DNA from: Cytophagales bacterium
Lineage (GTDB): Bacteria > Bacteroidota > Bacteroidia > Cytophagales > UBA9547
Reading direction: 5' to 3'
NCBI GenBank assembly: GCA_003476475.1
Contig: DMUD01000249.1
Location: 1 to 5,928 of the forward strand
DNA: 5,928 bases
The position numbers and the translations under genes are program-made. Numbering within the stretch: position 1 is the stretch's first letter; each line of letters starts with the position of its first letter. A model generated the notes under the pieces. The model was not told the DNA's origin and ran no database searches. It saw nothing but the letters and a program-made list of their open reading frames with translations. Shown one piece after another: positions 1-5,928 of the stretch.

Positions 1-730
1 ATTTGGTTACAACACCACAGGAATTGTCTTAAACAATGCCAAATTGATCTGTGGCGCGGAATCAGGAGAGATGATCAATTCAGACACTGTTTGTGCGGGT
101 TTCAACACATTCGCATTCCAAGAAGGTGCCTCGATAAAAGCAAATAATGCCACGCTTTATTTGAATGGAAAAAACAATTTTTTACGCTCCATTGAGAAAA
201 AAGCGAAAAAATTCGAAATCTATGGTTCGTTGGCAGAAATAGATGGGGGTAACAAAGGTTCGCAGAAAAATGATAATTTGAATATCGGTGAAAATTATTG
301 GCAGCCATCAAAGTGGAATTATTCAATGGATAGTCTCCAGGAAAATTATATCAATCTTGGCTATTATGATATTGGTGGTCATTTCAATGAAGTAGAATTG
401 ACAGGAAAACTAGCAAGTAGCCAATTTGTTAAATGCTACGACCCAAATGGTAGTGTCAGTTCCGCAATGAAATTGGCTGGACTGGACAATGAGTATTCAG
501 ACCTTGAAATTGACCGTAGTATTAAAAATAATTCCATTGTAAACATTGGATTTGAATGGCCAAACAATGCAAAAGTATTCACGGTAGACGGTAAATTGAT
601 TCGGACAATTAGTACCGGAGATCAAGCAAAATCTGATAACTTTGGGATTAGTCCTGGCGTTTACATTTTACGTTGGACGGATGCTAATAATTCCATCAAA
701 TCGAAGAAAATAATGGTGTTTGAAAAATAA
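1..730 (+). CDS. Secreted/surface protein with T9SS type A C-terminal sorting domain (5' end missing)
   Basis: The reading frame is open from the left edge (first whole codon at base 2) to TAA at 728-730, so this is the last 242 residues of a longer protein. The TTG at 44 is an internal codon and not a convincing start. The last 65 or so residues resemble a type A T9SS sorting domain: a strand with VFTVDGKLIRTI, then SPGVYILRW, then a basic KKIMVFEK end. In this family the domain directs export across the outer membrane by the type IX system and is normally cleaved, with the passenger released or anchored on the surface. The part before it is rich in Asn, Gly and Ser with short alternating hydrophobic stretches (for example GIVLNNAKLICG), which would suit a beta-helix or other beta-rich passenger; that is inference. 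No catalytic motif is visible, so the passenger function is unknown. The gene appears separate from the downstream block, with an 83-base gap. Confidence 0.8.
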   Translation, partial: FGYNTTGIVLNNAKLICGAESGEMINSDTVCAGFNTFAFQEGASIKANNATLYLNGKNNFLRSIEKKAKKFEIYGSLAEIDGGNKGSQKNDNLNIGENYWQPSKWNYSMDSLQENYINLGYYDIGGHFNEVELTGKLASSQFVKCYDPNGSVSSAMKLAGLDNEYSDLEIDRSIKNNSIVNIGFEWPNNAKVFTVDGKLIRTISTGDQAKSDNFGISPGVYILRWTDANNSIKSKKIMVFEK

Positions 731-764
731 TAGTAACTTCATTGATAGACATCATCCTATACAG

Positions 765-813
765 TTGATAACAAACAAACCCGAAACCCTATTTATAGAA
801 GTAATTTTGCGAT
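765..813 (+). promoter_or_regulatory. Possible Bacteroidota-type promoter upstream of the nuclease gene
   Basis: The 83-base gap before the MBL-fold gene is the only intergenic space ahead of the four-gene block, so a promoter is expected here. TAATTTTG at 802-809 fits the Bacteroidota -7 consensus TAnnTTTG exactly, but no TTG lies at the usual distance of about 17-23 bases upstream. The nearest TTG (765-767) is 34 bases away. It is better spaced, at 22 bases, from the weaker match TATTTATA at 790-797. Use of the first box would put the transcript start almost at the ATG (814). The second would leave a leader of roughly 10-15 bases. Neither is decisive, and no strong Shine-Dalgarno sequence is present. 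Confidence 0.35.
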
Positions 814-2235
814 ATGAAAATTACTTTTTGGGGTGCCGCCAGACAAGTCACAGGCAGTATGCATTTGTTGGACTTGCCTGGTGGTACTAGGGTTTTGATA
901 GATTGTGGTTTAGATTATGAGAAAAGGAAAGAATTCGATGAGCGAAACGCGGTTTTTCCATTTGATCCTAAATCAATTGATTTGTTGGTTTTAACCCATG
1001 CGCACATCGACCATTCCGGAAATGTTCCCAACTTGGTTAGACAAGGTTTTAATGGCAAAATCGTTGGCACCGAACCTACATTAGAATTAAGTGATTTCTT
1101 ACTTCATGATAGTTTGAATATTCAGCGAATGGAGGCAGCTGCAAAGCAGAAAGCAGAATGGCGTCAAAGTGGTAGAAAAATGAAAAAGGGCAAACAGCCT
1201 CAAGTTCAAACATTGTATAGTAAAAAACATATCACCGAAATGTTAGACATGTCGTTTACATTGGGGTATGGCGAAGATTATTCTTTCAACGACGAGCTCA
1301 CATTGTCGTTACATGAGGCAGGACACATATTGGGGGCTGCCAGCGTGCGATTTGAAATCAAACATGACAACAAAACCACGGTAGTGGGATTTACGGGTGA
1401 CTTGGGAAATGCAAACTCAAAATTGGTACCAAATCCTAAAGCCATGAAGGGATTGAATTATTTAATATCCGAAAGCACCTACGGGGGCAGAAAACACAAT
1501 AGTGATTCAAAAGACGCCGAACAGGCAATGCTTGATGAAATCATTGAAACTTGTGTAAATCGCAAAGGCAAACTCGTTATTCCTGCCTTTAGCGTTGGTC
1601 GTACACAAGCAATTATTTTTAGCATTCATCAATTATATCGCGATGGCAGATTACCAGAAATACCAATTTTCACGGACAGCCCATTAGCCATAAGAAGTAC
1701 CAAGGTTTACCAGCATAATATTGAGTTTTTGAACGAAGAAGCAAAAGCGTTTCAAGCAAAAAATGGTAGTCTCTTCGATTTTCCGCTTTTACAAGTAATT
1801 GAAGACGAAAAAGAAAGTGAGATTTTAAGTGTGATTAATGAACCGTGTGTGATTATATCCGCTGCGGGAATGGTAGAGGGCGGAAGGATCCAAATGCATG
1901 TTAGAAATAATGTAGGGTATCCTGAAAACACTATTTTAATCGCGGGTTTTTGTGCCGAAGGAACCCTAGGACATCGATTACTTCAAGGCCAGGATTTTGT
2001 AGAAATCAACAGAAAACCAAGGCCTGTTCATGCAAAAATTAAAAGAACGGATGTGTTTAGTGCCCACCCAGACCATCCACAAATGCTTGAATATTTTGAG
2101 CAAACCAACGATGGTGCGCTGAAAAATGTATTTTTAGTCCATGGCGATGCATCTCAAATGGAAATATTGGCCAATGATGTAAAACATACTGAAGTCATTA
2201 TACCCGAAAAAGGACAAACTTTCGAGTTAGATTGA
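814..2235 (+). CDS. MBL-fold beta-CASP ribonuclease (CPSF73/YSH1-like)
   Basis: A complete 473-residue metallo-beta-lactamase-fold protein of the beta-CASP group, whose characterised members cut or trim RNA using two zinc ions. All signature residues are visible: D30 (LIDCG), the zinc motif HAHIDH at 62-67, H171 (AGHILGA), D196 (FTGDLG), and beta-CASP motifs A (E220, ESTYGG), B (H418, FSAHPD) and C (H443, LVHGD). The order and spacing match the CPSF73-like bacterial family more than RNase J, which is longer and has a distinct C-terminal domain. The N-terminus MKITFWGAARQVTGS is the standard family beginning, which fixes the ATG at 814. Residues about 108-130 form a Lys/Arg/Gln-rich stretch within the MBL domain. 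It should be an active cytoplasmic enzyme, but the substrate cannot be read from sequence and some relatives are annotated only as exonuclease-like. It is the first gene of the block, and its TGA overlaps the ATG of lpxK by one base. Confidence 0.92.
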   Translation: MKITFWGAARQVTGSMHLLDLPGGTRVLIDCGLDYEKRKEFDERNAVFPFDPKSIDLLVLTHAHIDHSGNVPNLVRQGFNGKIVGTEPTLELSDFLLHDSLNIQRMEAAAKQKAEWRQSGRKMKKGKQPQVQTLYSKKHITEMLDMSFTLGYGEDYSFNDELTLSLHEAGHILGAASVRFEIKHDNKTTVVGFTGDLGNANSKLVPNPKAMKGLNYLISESTYGGRKHNSDSKDAEQAMLDEIIETCVNRKGKLVIPAFSVGRTQAIIFSIHQLYRDGRLPEIPIFTDSPLAIRSTKVYQHNIEFLNEEAKAFQAKNGSLFDFPLLQVIEDEKESEILSVINEPCVIISAAGMVEGGRIQMHVRNNVGYPENTILIAGFCAEGTLGHRLLQGQDFVEINRKPRPVHAKIKRTDVFSAHPDHPQMLEYFEQTNDGALKNVFLVHGDASQMEILANDVKHTEVIIPEKGQTFELD

Positions 2236-3506
2236 TGCGATGGTTGCGCGCCATATTGCTTTTTCCATTAGGTCTACTTTGGGGACTTTTTGCGCTATTA
2301 AAACGTAGGTGTTATCCCCTTTTGGGTTTATCTCAAAAACCCACGATAGCAACATGGGTTATCGGCAATTTACATGCTGGAGGACAAGGTAAAACACCAA
2401 CAATTATTGCTTTGTACCATTGGTTACGCATCGAAAGCACAATGCCTTTAGAAATAGCTATTTTGTCAAGGGGTTATGGAAGAAAAACAAAAGGGTATCG
2501 TCGAGTTACACATTTAGAATCCGCCGAATCTGTTGGCGATGAACCATTAGAAATATATAATGCGGTAAATCAAAACGTTGGAAAGATCCAAAATGAAAAT
2601 TCTAACCAAATATTAAGTAGCGAGGCTTCTATACTGTCACCATTGTCCCGGATAAAGGATACATATCAAATCAATCAATCACCGGTATTTGTGTGTGAAG
2701 ACCGCATTCTTGGTATTTCAAACATTCAACAAACAGATCCGAATATTAACATGGTTCTTCTCGACGATGGTTTTCAGCATTTGAAATTGTCAGCATTGGG
2801 AAATGTCGTTCTCACAAAATACCAAAAACCTTTTAGTCAAGATATGCCTTTACCTGCTGGAAATTTGCGAGAATTCCCGCATGCATCCAAAAATGCAGAT
2901 ATTATTTTAGTTACTCATTCACCCAACAATTTGAGTTTAACCGATGCAAATAAGTGGAAAGCAAAGTTGAATAGGCAATTGGGGTTTTGGGGCGTAAAAC
3001 CAGGTTCTGCGAAGTGGGTTAATGACATTTATTTTGCTAGCTATTTTACAACTGAACCTATTGAACAGTCCAGTTTGAACAGATATTCAACAGATGGCAA
3101 GCGTCTAGGTAAAGGGGGAAAAATAATTTTGATTACCGGGGTCGCCGATGCATCAGGAATTGTGAATGCACTGAATGAATATTCGATTTTTCATCATTTT
3201 GAATATGCAGACCATCATTCGTTTTCGACAAGCGATTTAACAACTTGGCAGAAAAAATACAACCAATCGTTACAATCCAAGGACATTGACGTTGGAATCA
3301 CCAATCAGGACAAAAACAACTGCGTTTTTGTCTGTACACGAAAGGATTATATGCGAATTATGTCGTTGTGCAAGGCAAATTCTAACTCTGCTAATTTTTC
3401 CAATTTGCCGTTTTATGTTTGCCATTCAGAAATTGAGATTCTTTTTAACGAAAAACACCAATTACTAAACAAGATTTTAACCCGGAAACTAAATGATTCA
3501 TTTTAA
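2235..3506 (+). CDS. lpxK: Tetraacyldisaccharide 4'-kinase (lipid A biosynthesis)
   Basis: LpxK uses ATP to phosphorylate the 4' position of the tetraacylated disaccharide 1-phosphate, giving lipid IVA, at the cytoplasmic face of the inner membrane. Visible features (423 residues from the ATG): a hydrophobic N-terminal segment at about 5-22 that fits the membrane anchor; the family P-loop GNLHAGGQGKTP (44-55); LSRGYGRK; GDEP (101-104); CEDR (154-157); the Walker B-like LDDGFQH (176-182); PAGNLRE (207-213); ADIILVTH; TGVADASG (301-308); and ADHHSF (325-330). I chose ATG 2235, which shares its A with the stop of the upstream gene (TGATG), over the in-frame TTG at 2232. The protein is longer than the usual 330-370 residues because of a polar, Asn/Ser/Gln-rich insertion at about 110-149 and extra sequence around 255-295. 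The usual TEKD motif reads TRKD (368-371). Core motifs are intact, so it is probably functional. Confidence 0.93.
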   Translation: MRWLRAILLFPLGLLWGLFALLKRRCYPLLGLSQKPTIATWVIGNLHAGGQGKTPTIIALYHWLRIESTMPLEIAILSRGYGRKTKGYRRVTHLESAESVGDEPLEIYNAVNQNVGKIQNENSNQILSSEASILSPLSRIKDTYQINQSPVFVCEDRILGISNIQQTDPNINMVLLDDGFQHLKLSALGNVVLTKYQKPFSQDMPLPAGNLREFPHASKNADIILVTHSPNNLSLTDANKWKAKLNRQLGFWGVKPGSAKWVNDIYFASYFTTEPIEQSSLNRYSTDGKRLGKGGKIILITGVADASGIVNALNEYSIFHHFEYADHHSFSTSDLTTWQKKYNQSLQSKDIDVGITNQDKNNCVFVCTRKDYMRIMSLCKANSNSANFSNLPFYVCHSEIEILFNEKHQLLNKILTRKLNDSF

Positions 3507-4026
3507 ATTATTATATCGCAAATCGTTTTTGCTTATCATTTCAATGGCCCTATTTTTATTGAATTCCTGTGGGCTCCCTGAAAATACAATTTCCGAAGAA
3601 TTTCAAACTATGGAAAAGGGAATTTGGGGCTGGAAAGAAACAAAATCATTTTCTTTTGATATTGAGGATACAACCCGTTATTATAATATCTATTGCGGAT
3701 TGCGTTTAAATGGAACATATAATTACAGTAATATTTGGTTGATTTACGAGTTGTCTGAATCAAAACTAGATACGCCAAGTGTTAATAATAATAGCGTAAC
3801 ACCTCTATTAAAAAACCAATTTCAAATAGAACTAGCGGACCAGACTGGAAGGTGGTTGGGAAAAGGCATGTCGAACCTCATTTCGTATGAACAACCCTTG
3901 CTTGTTAAAACAAAACTTAGAAAAGGACATTATACGTTTAAACTCTCTCAAAATATGAGGGAAGATTTGCTTTCTGGGGTTAATGACGTGGGCGTCAAGG
4001 TAGAAAGAGCACAGCCCATTTTATAA
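3493..4026 (+). CDS. gldH: Gliding motility lipoprotein GldH
   Basis: A 177-residue lipoprotein. A basic start (KLLYRK) and a hydrophobic stretch (11-23) lead to the lipobox LNSC, with C26 as the predicted lipidated residue. The mature part carries the GldH pattern: IWGWKET (44-50), DTTRYYNIYCGLR (59-71), NYSNIWL (77-83), LADQTGRWLGKG (114-125), GHYTF (145-149), NMREDLL (154-160) and DVGVKVER (165-172). GldH is required for gliding in Flavobacterium johnsoniae and is widespread in Bacteroidota, including species not known to glide; its biochemical role is unresolved. The ATG lies inside the end of lpxK, with a 14-base overlap in another frame and no clear Shine-Dalgarno, which suggests translational coupling. 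Together with the T9SS-tagged protein upstream, it indicates the host has the gliding/T9SS apparatus, although actual motility cannot be inferred. Confidence 0.9.
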   Translation: MIHFKLLYRKSFLLIISMALFLLNSCGLPENTISEEFQTMEKGIWGWKETKSFSFDIEDTTRYYNIYCGLRLNGTYNYSNIWLIYELSESKLDTPSVNNNSVTPLLKNQFQIELADQTGRWLGKGMSNLISYEQPLLVKTKLRKGHYTFKLSQNMREDLLSGVNDVGVKVERAQPIL

Positions 4027-4036
4027 TAATTATTTT

Positions 4037-5614
4037 ATGGTAGTAAAAGGGTATGCATCCGCATTGGTGGGTGTTGAGGCAATCGTTGTGACCGTTGAGT
4101 CCAGCAGTATGAGTTTCAATGGTGAAATGGGTGTCACTTGTGTCATCGGGTTGCCTGATAATTCAATAAAGGAAAGTTTGTTTCGATGCGAGGCAGCAAT
4201 CACACATTCAGGTTTCGAAAAAGTACGGCAACGGCAGATCATCAATTTATCGCCGGCAAACTTGCGTAAAGAGGGGTCGGGGTATGATTTGCCTATTGCC
4301 ATCGCGATGCTTGCAATGAGTTTTCAAATTCCTATGGAAAGGTTAGAGCAGTTCATAGTTATGGGTGAGTTAAGTTTAGATGGCAAAGTGAAGCCAATAC
4401 CCGGCGTGTTACCCATGGCAATGTGCGCAAAAAAAGCTGGATTTTCTGGAATTATCGTTCCTGCCGACAATGCTTTTGAAGCTTCAGTAGTAGATGGTAT
4501 TTTAGTTTATGGAGTAAAAAATTTGGAAGAAGCAGCCAACTTTTTAGCTGATCGAATTAAACTGACACCAGTACGCCATCATACTGCATTGTCCGAGGCT
4601 ATGGAGAACGTGACATATGAATTTGATTTTGCCGATGTTAAAGGGCAGCAAAATGTTAAAAGGGCCCTCGAAATAGCAAGTGCCGGAGGACATAATGCTA
4701 TTTTGATTGGTCCACCTGGAGCCGGAAAAACCCTCTTAGCAAAAAGTATTCAGAGTATATTGCCAACCATGACTGTTTCAGAAGCGCTAGAAACTTCAGC
4801 GATACATTCTGTTGCTGGCAAATTAAATCAGAAGCAGAGAGTCGTATCAAACCGCGTTTTTCGATCTCCACACCACAGTATATCGCATATTGCACTTGTA
4901 GGGGGTGGAAGTACGCCCAAACCTGGAGAAATTTCTCTAGCACACAATGGCGTTTTGTTTTTGGATGAGCTTCCGGAATTTCATCGCAATGCATTGGAGT
5001 CGATGAGACAGCCAATTGAAGACGGAAAAGTGCATATTTCCCGCAGCAAATTTAGCATCGAGTATCCATCCAAATTCATGCTGATTGCATCAATGAATCC
5101 TTGTCCTTGTGGTTACTATAACCATCCAACCATAGAATGTACATGTCCAATGGGAAGTATTATTCGTTATTTATCAAAAGTCAGTGGTCCTTTATTGGAT
5201 CGCATAGATTTACACGTTGAGGTGTCGCCCATCCCTATCGACGATTTATCAAGTAACAAAAACCGCAGTGAATCAAGTGCTACAATTCGAAAAAGAGTGA
5301 CATTGGCGCGTGCGATTCAAAAAACGCGTTTTCAAAATAATGAGTTTGACAACATACACTGTAACAGCCAAATTCCCAGTAAATTCATTCAACAACTATG
5401 TCACCTTCAACCCAAGTCACAACAGCTTTTGGAATCGGCCATGTCACGTCTAAAATTGAGCGCAAGGGCATATCATCGCATTTTAAAAGTTGCTAGAACC
5501 ATTGCAGATTTGGCACATGAAAAAGAAATACAGCCAGAACACGTTGCCGAAGCCATTCAGTATCGGAGTTTAGATAGGTCCAACTGGGGGAATCGAGTTG
5601 CACCTATGGATTGA
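4037..5614 (+). CDS. YifB/ComM-family Mg-chelatase-like AAA+ ATPase
   Basis: A full-length 525-residue member of the YifB/ComM family. The N-terminal third (about 1-170) is the Lon-protease-like S5 fold domain, with VIGLPDNSIKES (36-47), NLSPANLRKEG (70-80) and YDLPIAIAML. The Mg-chelatase-type AAA+ core follows: Walker A GPPGAGKT (225-232), Walker B VLFLDE (306-311), sensor 1 in ASMNPCPCG (N354), and the arginine-finger segment LLDRID (386-391). Cysteines 356, 358, 368 and 370 form the CPC/CTC cluster typical of the family and could bind metal. The C-terminal helical lid has SARAYHRILKVARTIADL (475-492) with the sensor 2 arginine. ComM in Vibrio and Haemophilus is a hexameric helicase that promotes branch migration of incoming DNA during natural transformation; the same role here is inference. 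The start MVVKGYASALVGVEA matches the family N-terminus. It follows gldH after 10 AT-rich bases and is the last gene of the block. Confidence 0.93.
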   Translation: MVVKGYASALVGVEAIVVTVESSSMSFNGEMGVTCVIGLPDNSIKESLFRCEAAITHSGFEKVRQRQIINLSPANLRKEGSGYDLPIAIAMLAMSFQIPMERLEQFIVMGELSLDGKVKPIPGVLPMAMCAKKAGFSGIIVPADNAFEASVVDGILVYGVKNLEEAANFLADRIKLTPVRHHTALSEAMENVTYEFDFADVKGQQNVKRALEIASAGGHNAILIGPPGAGKTLLAKSIQSILPTMTVSEALETSAIHSVAGKLNQKQRVVSNRVFRSPHHSISHIALVGGGSTPKPGEISLAHNGVLFLDELPEFHRNALESMRQPIEDGKVHISRSKFSIEYPSKFMLIASMNPCPCGYYNHPTIECTCPMGSIIRYLSKVSGPLLDRIDLHVEVSPIPIDDLSSNKNRSESSATIRKRVTLARAIQKTRFQNNEFDNIHCNSQIPSKFIQQLCHLQPKSQQLLESAMSRLKLSARAYHRILKVARTIADLAHEKEIQPEHVAEAIQYRSLDRSNWGNRVAPMD

Positions 5615-5678
5615 CATTGAACCATTTGCTGGGGGTTTGTTGGGGAATGAAATATGTCTGGGTGTTACGGAAATCAAA

Positions 5679-5712
5679 ACAAAGGGGCCCCAACAAGTTG
5701 GGGCCCCTTTGT
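5679..5712. terminator. Bidirectional rho-independent terminator between convergent genes
   Basis: Perfect inverted repeat with 16-base arms (ACAAAGGGGCCCCAAC at 5679-5694 and its complement at 5697-5712) around AA; in RNA the real loop would be about four bases or more. The stem has a GGGGCCCC core with an AAA/TTT outer part. It sits between the stop of the ATPase gene and the stop of the minus-strand GAPDH gene. On the minus strand the stem is followed by a U-rich tail (TTTGTTTTGATTT). On the plus strand the tail is only TTTGTG and then mixed AT-rich sequence, so termination is predicted to be stronger for the GAPDH transcript. The 64 bases between the ATPase stop and the hairpin show nothing else recognisable. 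Confidence 0.85.
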
Positions 5713-5732
5713 GCAATTATAAAAAATTTTAA

Positions 5733-5928
5733 TTATCCGATTCTAGCGATCAAATCGGCAACACGAGCACTGTAGCCAGTTTCGTTATCGTACCAACCTA
5801 CAATCTTAACAGTATTGCCAATCACTTGAGTTAATTCAGCATCAAAAATACAAGAGTGTGTATTTCCAATGATGTCGATGCTTACGATTGGGTCTGTGTT
5901 ATATTCCAAAATGATATTGGAAAAAATG
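5733..5928 (-). CDS. gap: Glyceraldehyde-3-phosphate dehydrogenase, C-terminal fragment (5' end beyond window)
   Basis: On the minus strand the frame is open from the right edge to TAA (complement of 5733-5735), giving the last 64 residues. The stretch TDPIVSIDIIGNTHSCIFDA followed by VKIVGWYDNETGYSARVADL is the C-terminal end of type I phosphorylating GAPDH, including the conserved Asn and Tyr of WYDNETGYS, which line the NAD/active-site region in this family. The enzyme oxidises glyceraldehyde 3-phosphate to 1,3-bisphosphoglycerate in glycolysis, and runs in reverse in gluconeogenesis. The catalytic cysteine and the NAD-binding domain lie outside the window, so cofactor preference (GapA versus GapB type) cannot be judged. 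The gene converges on the ATPase gene with the hairpin at 5679-5712 between them, only 20 bases after its stop. Confidence 0.93.
   Translation of the reverse strand, partial: IFSNIILEYNTDPIVSIDIIGNTHSCIFDAELTQVIGNTVKIVGWYDNETGYSARVADLIARIG

Noticed and set aside
102..326. Minus-strand open frame of 74 codons opposite the T9SS-tagged protein
   Set aside because: The product is Asn/His/Phe/Ser-rich with no recognisable motif and lies wholly opposite a well-supported gene.
3286..3468. Plus-strand open frame of 60 codons within lpxK
   Set aside because: It lies out of frame inside conserved lpxK coding sequence, with no motif and no start signal.
4022..4027. TATAAT hexamer just before the YifB-like gene, as a possible internal promoter
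   Set aside because: It falls in the gldH stop region in an AT-rich stretch, has no partner element at usual spacing, and sigma70-type boxes are not the Bacteroidota consensus.
4030..4302. Minus-strand open frame of 90 codons at the start of the YifB-like gene
   Set aside because: It is antisense to the conserved N-terminal domain of the ATPase and its product resembles no family I know.
4698..5015. Minus-strand open frame of 105 codons opposite the AAA+ core
   Set aside because: It is antisense to the Walker A to Walker B region, which constrains the bases; the product has no credible features.
5098..5152. Cysteine cluster of the ATPase as a novel metal-binding insertion
   Set aside because: The CPCG...CTCP pattern is a standard feature of YifB/ComM-family proteins.

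Overview
The window comes from a member of the Bacteroidota. Three things support this: a protein with a C-terminal type IX secretion (T9SS) sorting domain, a clear gliding-motility lipoprotein GldH, and moderately low-GC genes whose starts lack a good Shine-Dalgarno sequence. The sequence does not let me place it below phylum. It looks like ordinary chromosome; I see no insertion sequence, phage gene, CRISPR array or RNA gene.

Layout from left to right: (1) the 3' end of a large secreted or surface protein ending in a T9SS sorting domain (to 730); (2) a short AT-rich gap that probably holds a promoter (731-813); (3) a tight co-directional block of four genes: an MBL-fold/beta-CASP nuclease (814-2235), lpxK (2235-3506), gldH (3493-4026) and a YifB/ComM-like AAA+ ATPase (4037-5614). 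The first two junctions overlap and the third gap is 10 bases, so these are probably one transcription unit. (4) A near-ideal hairpin (5679-5712) separates this block from (5) the 3' end of a glyceraldehyde-3-phosphate dehydrogenase gene on the minus strand (5733-5928, cut by the window edge).

The four genes do not form one obvious pathway. LpxK finishes the 4'-phosphate of lipid A at the inner membrane. GldH is an outer-envelope lipoprotein of the gliding/T9SS machinery. The beta-CASP protein is a probable RNA-processing enzyme, and YifB/ComM-like ATPases act on DNA during natural transformation in the species studied. Two of the genes concern the cell envelope and two concern nucleic acids. 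The arrangement is best read as a housekeeping operon, and I found no convincing evidence of an undescribed system. The most noteworthy details are the enlarged, slightly divergent LpxK, the overlapping gene junctions, the unusual position of the possible promoter box just before the nuclease start codon, and the long perfect palindrome between the convergent genes.
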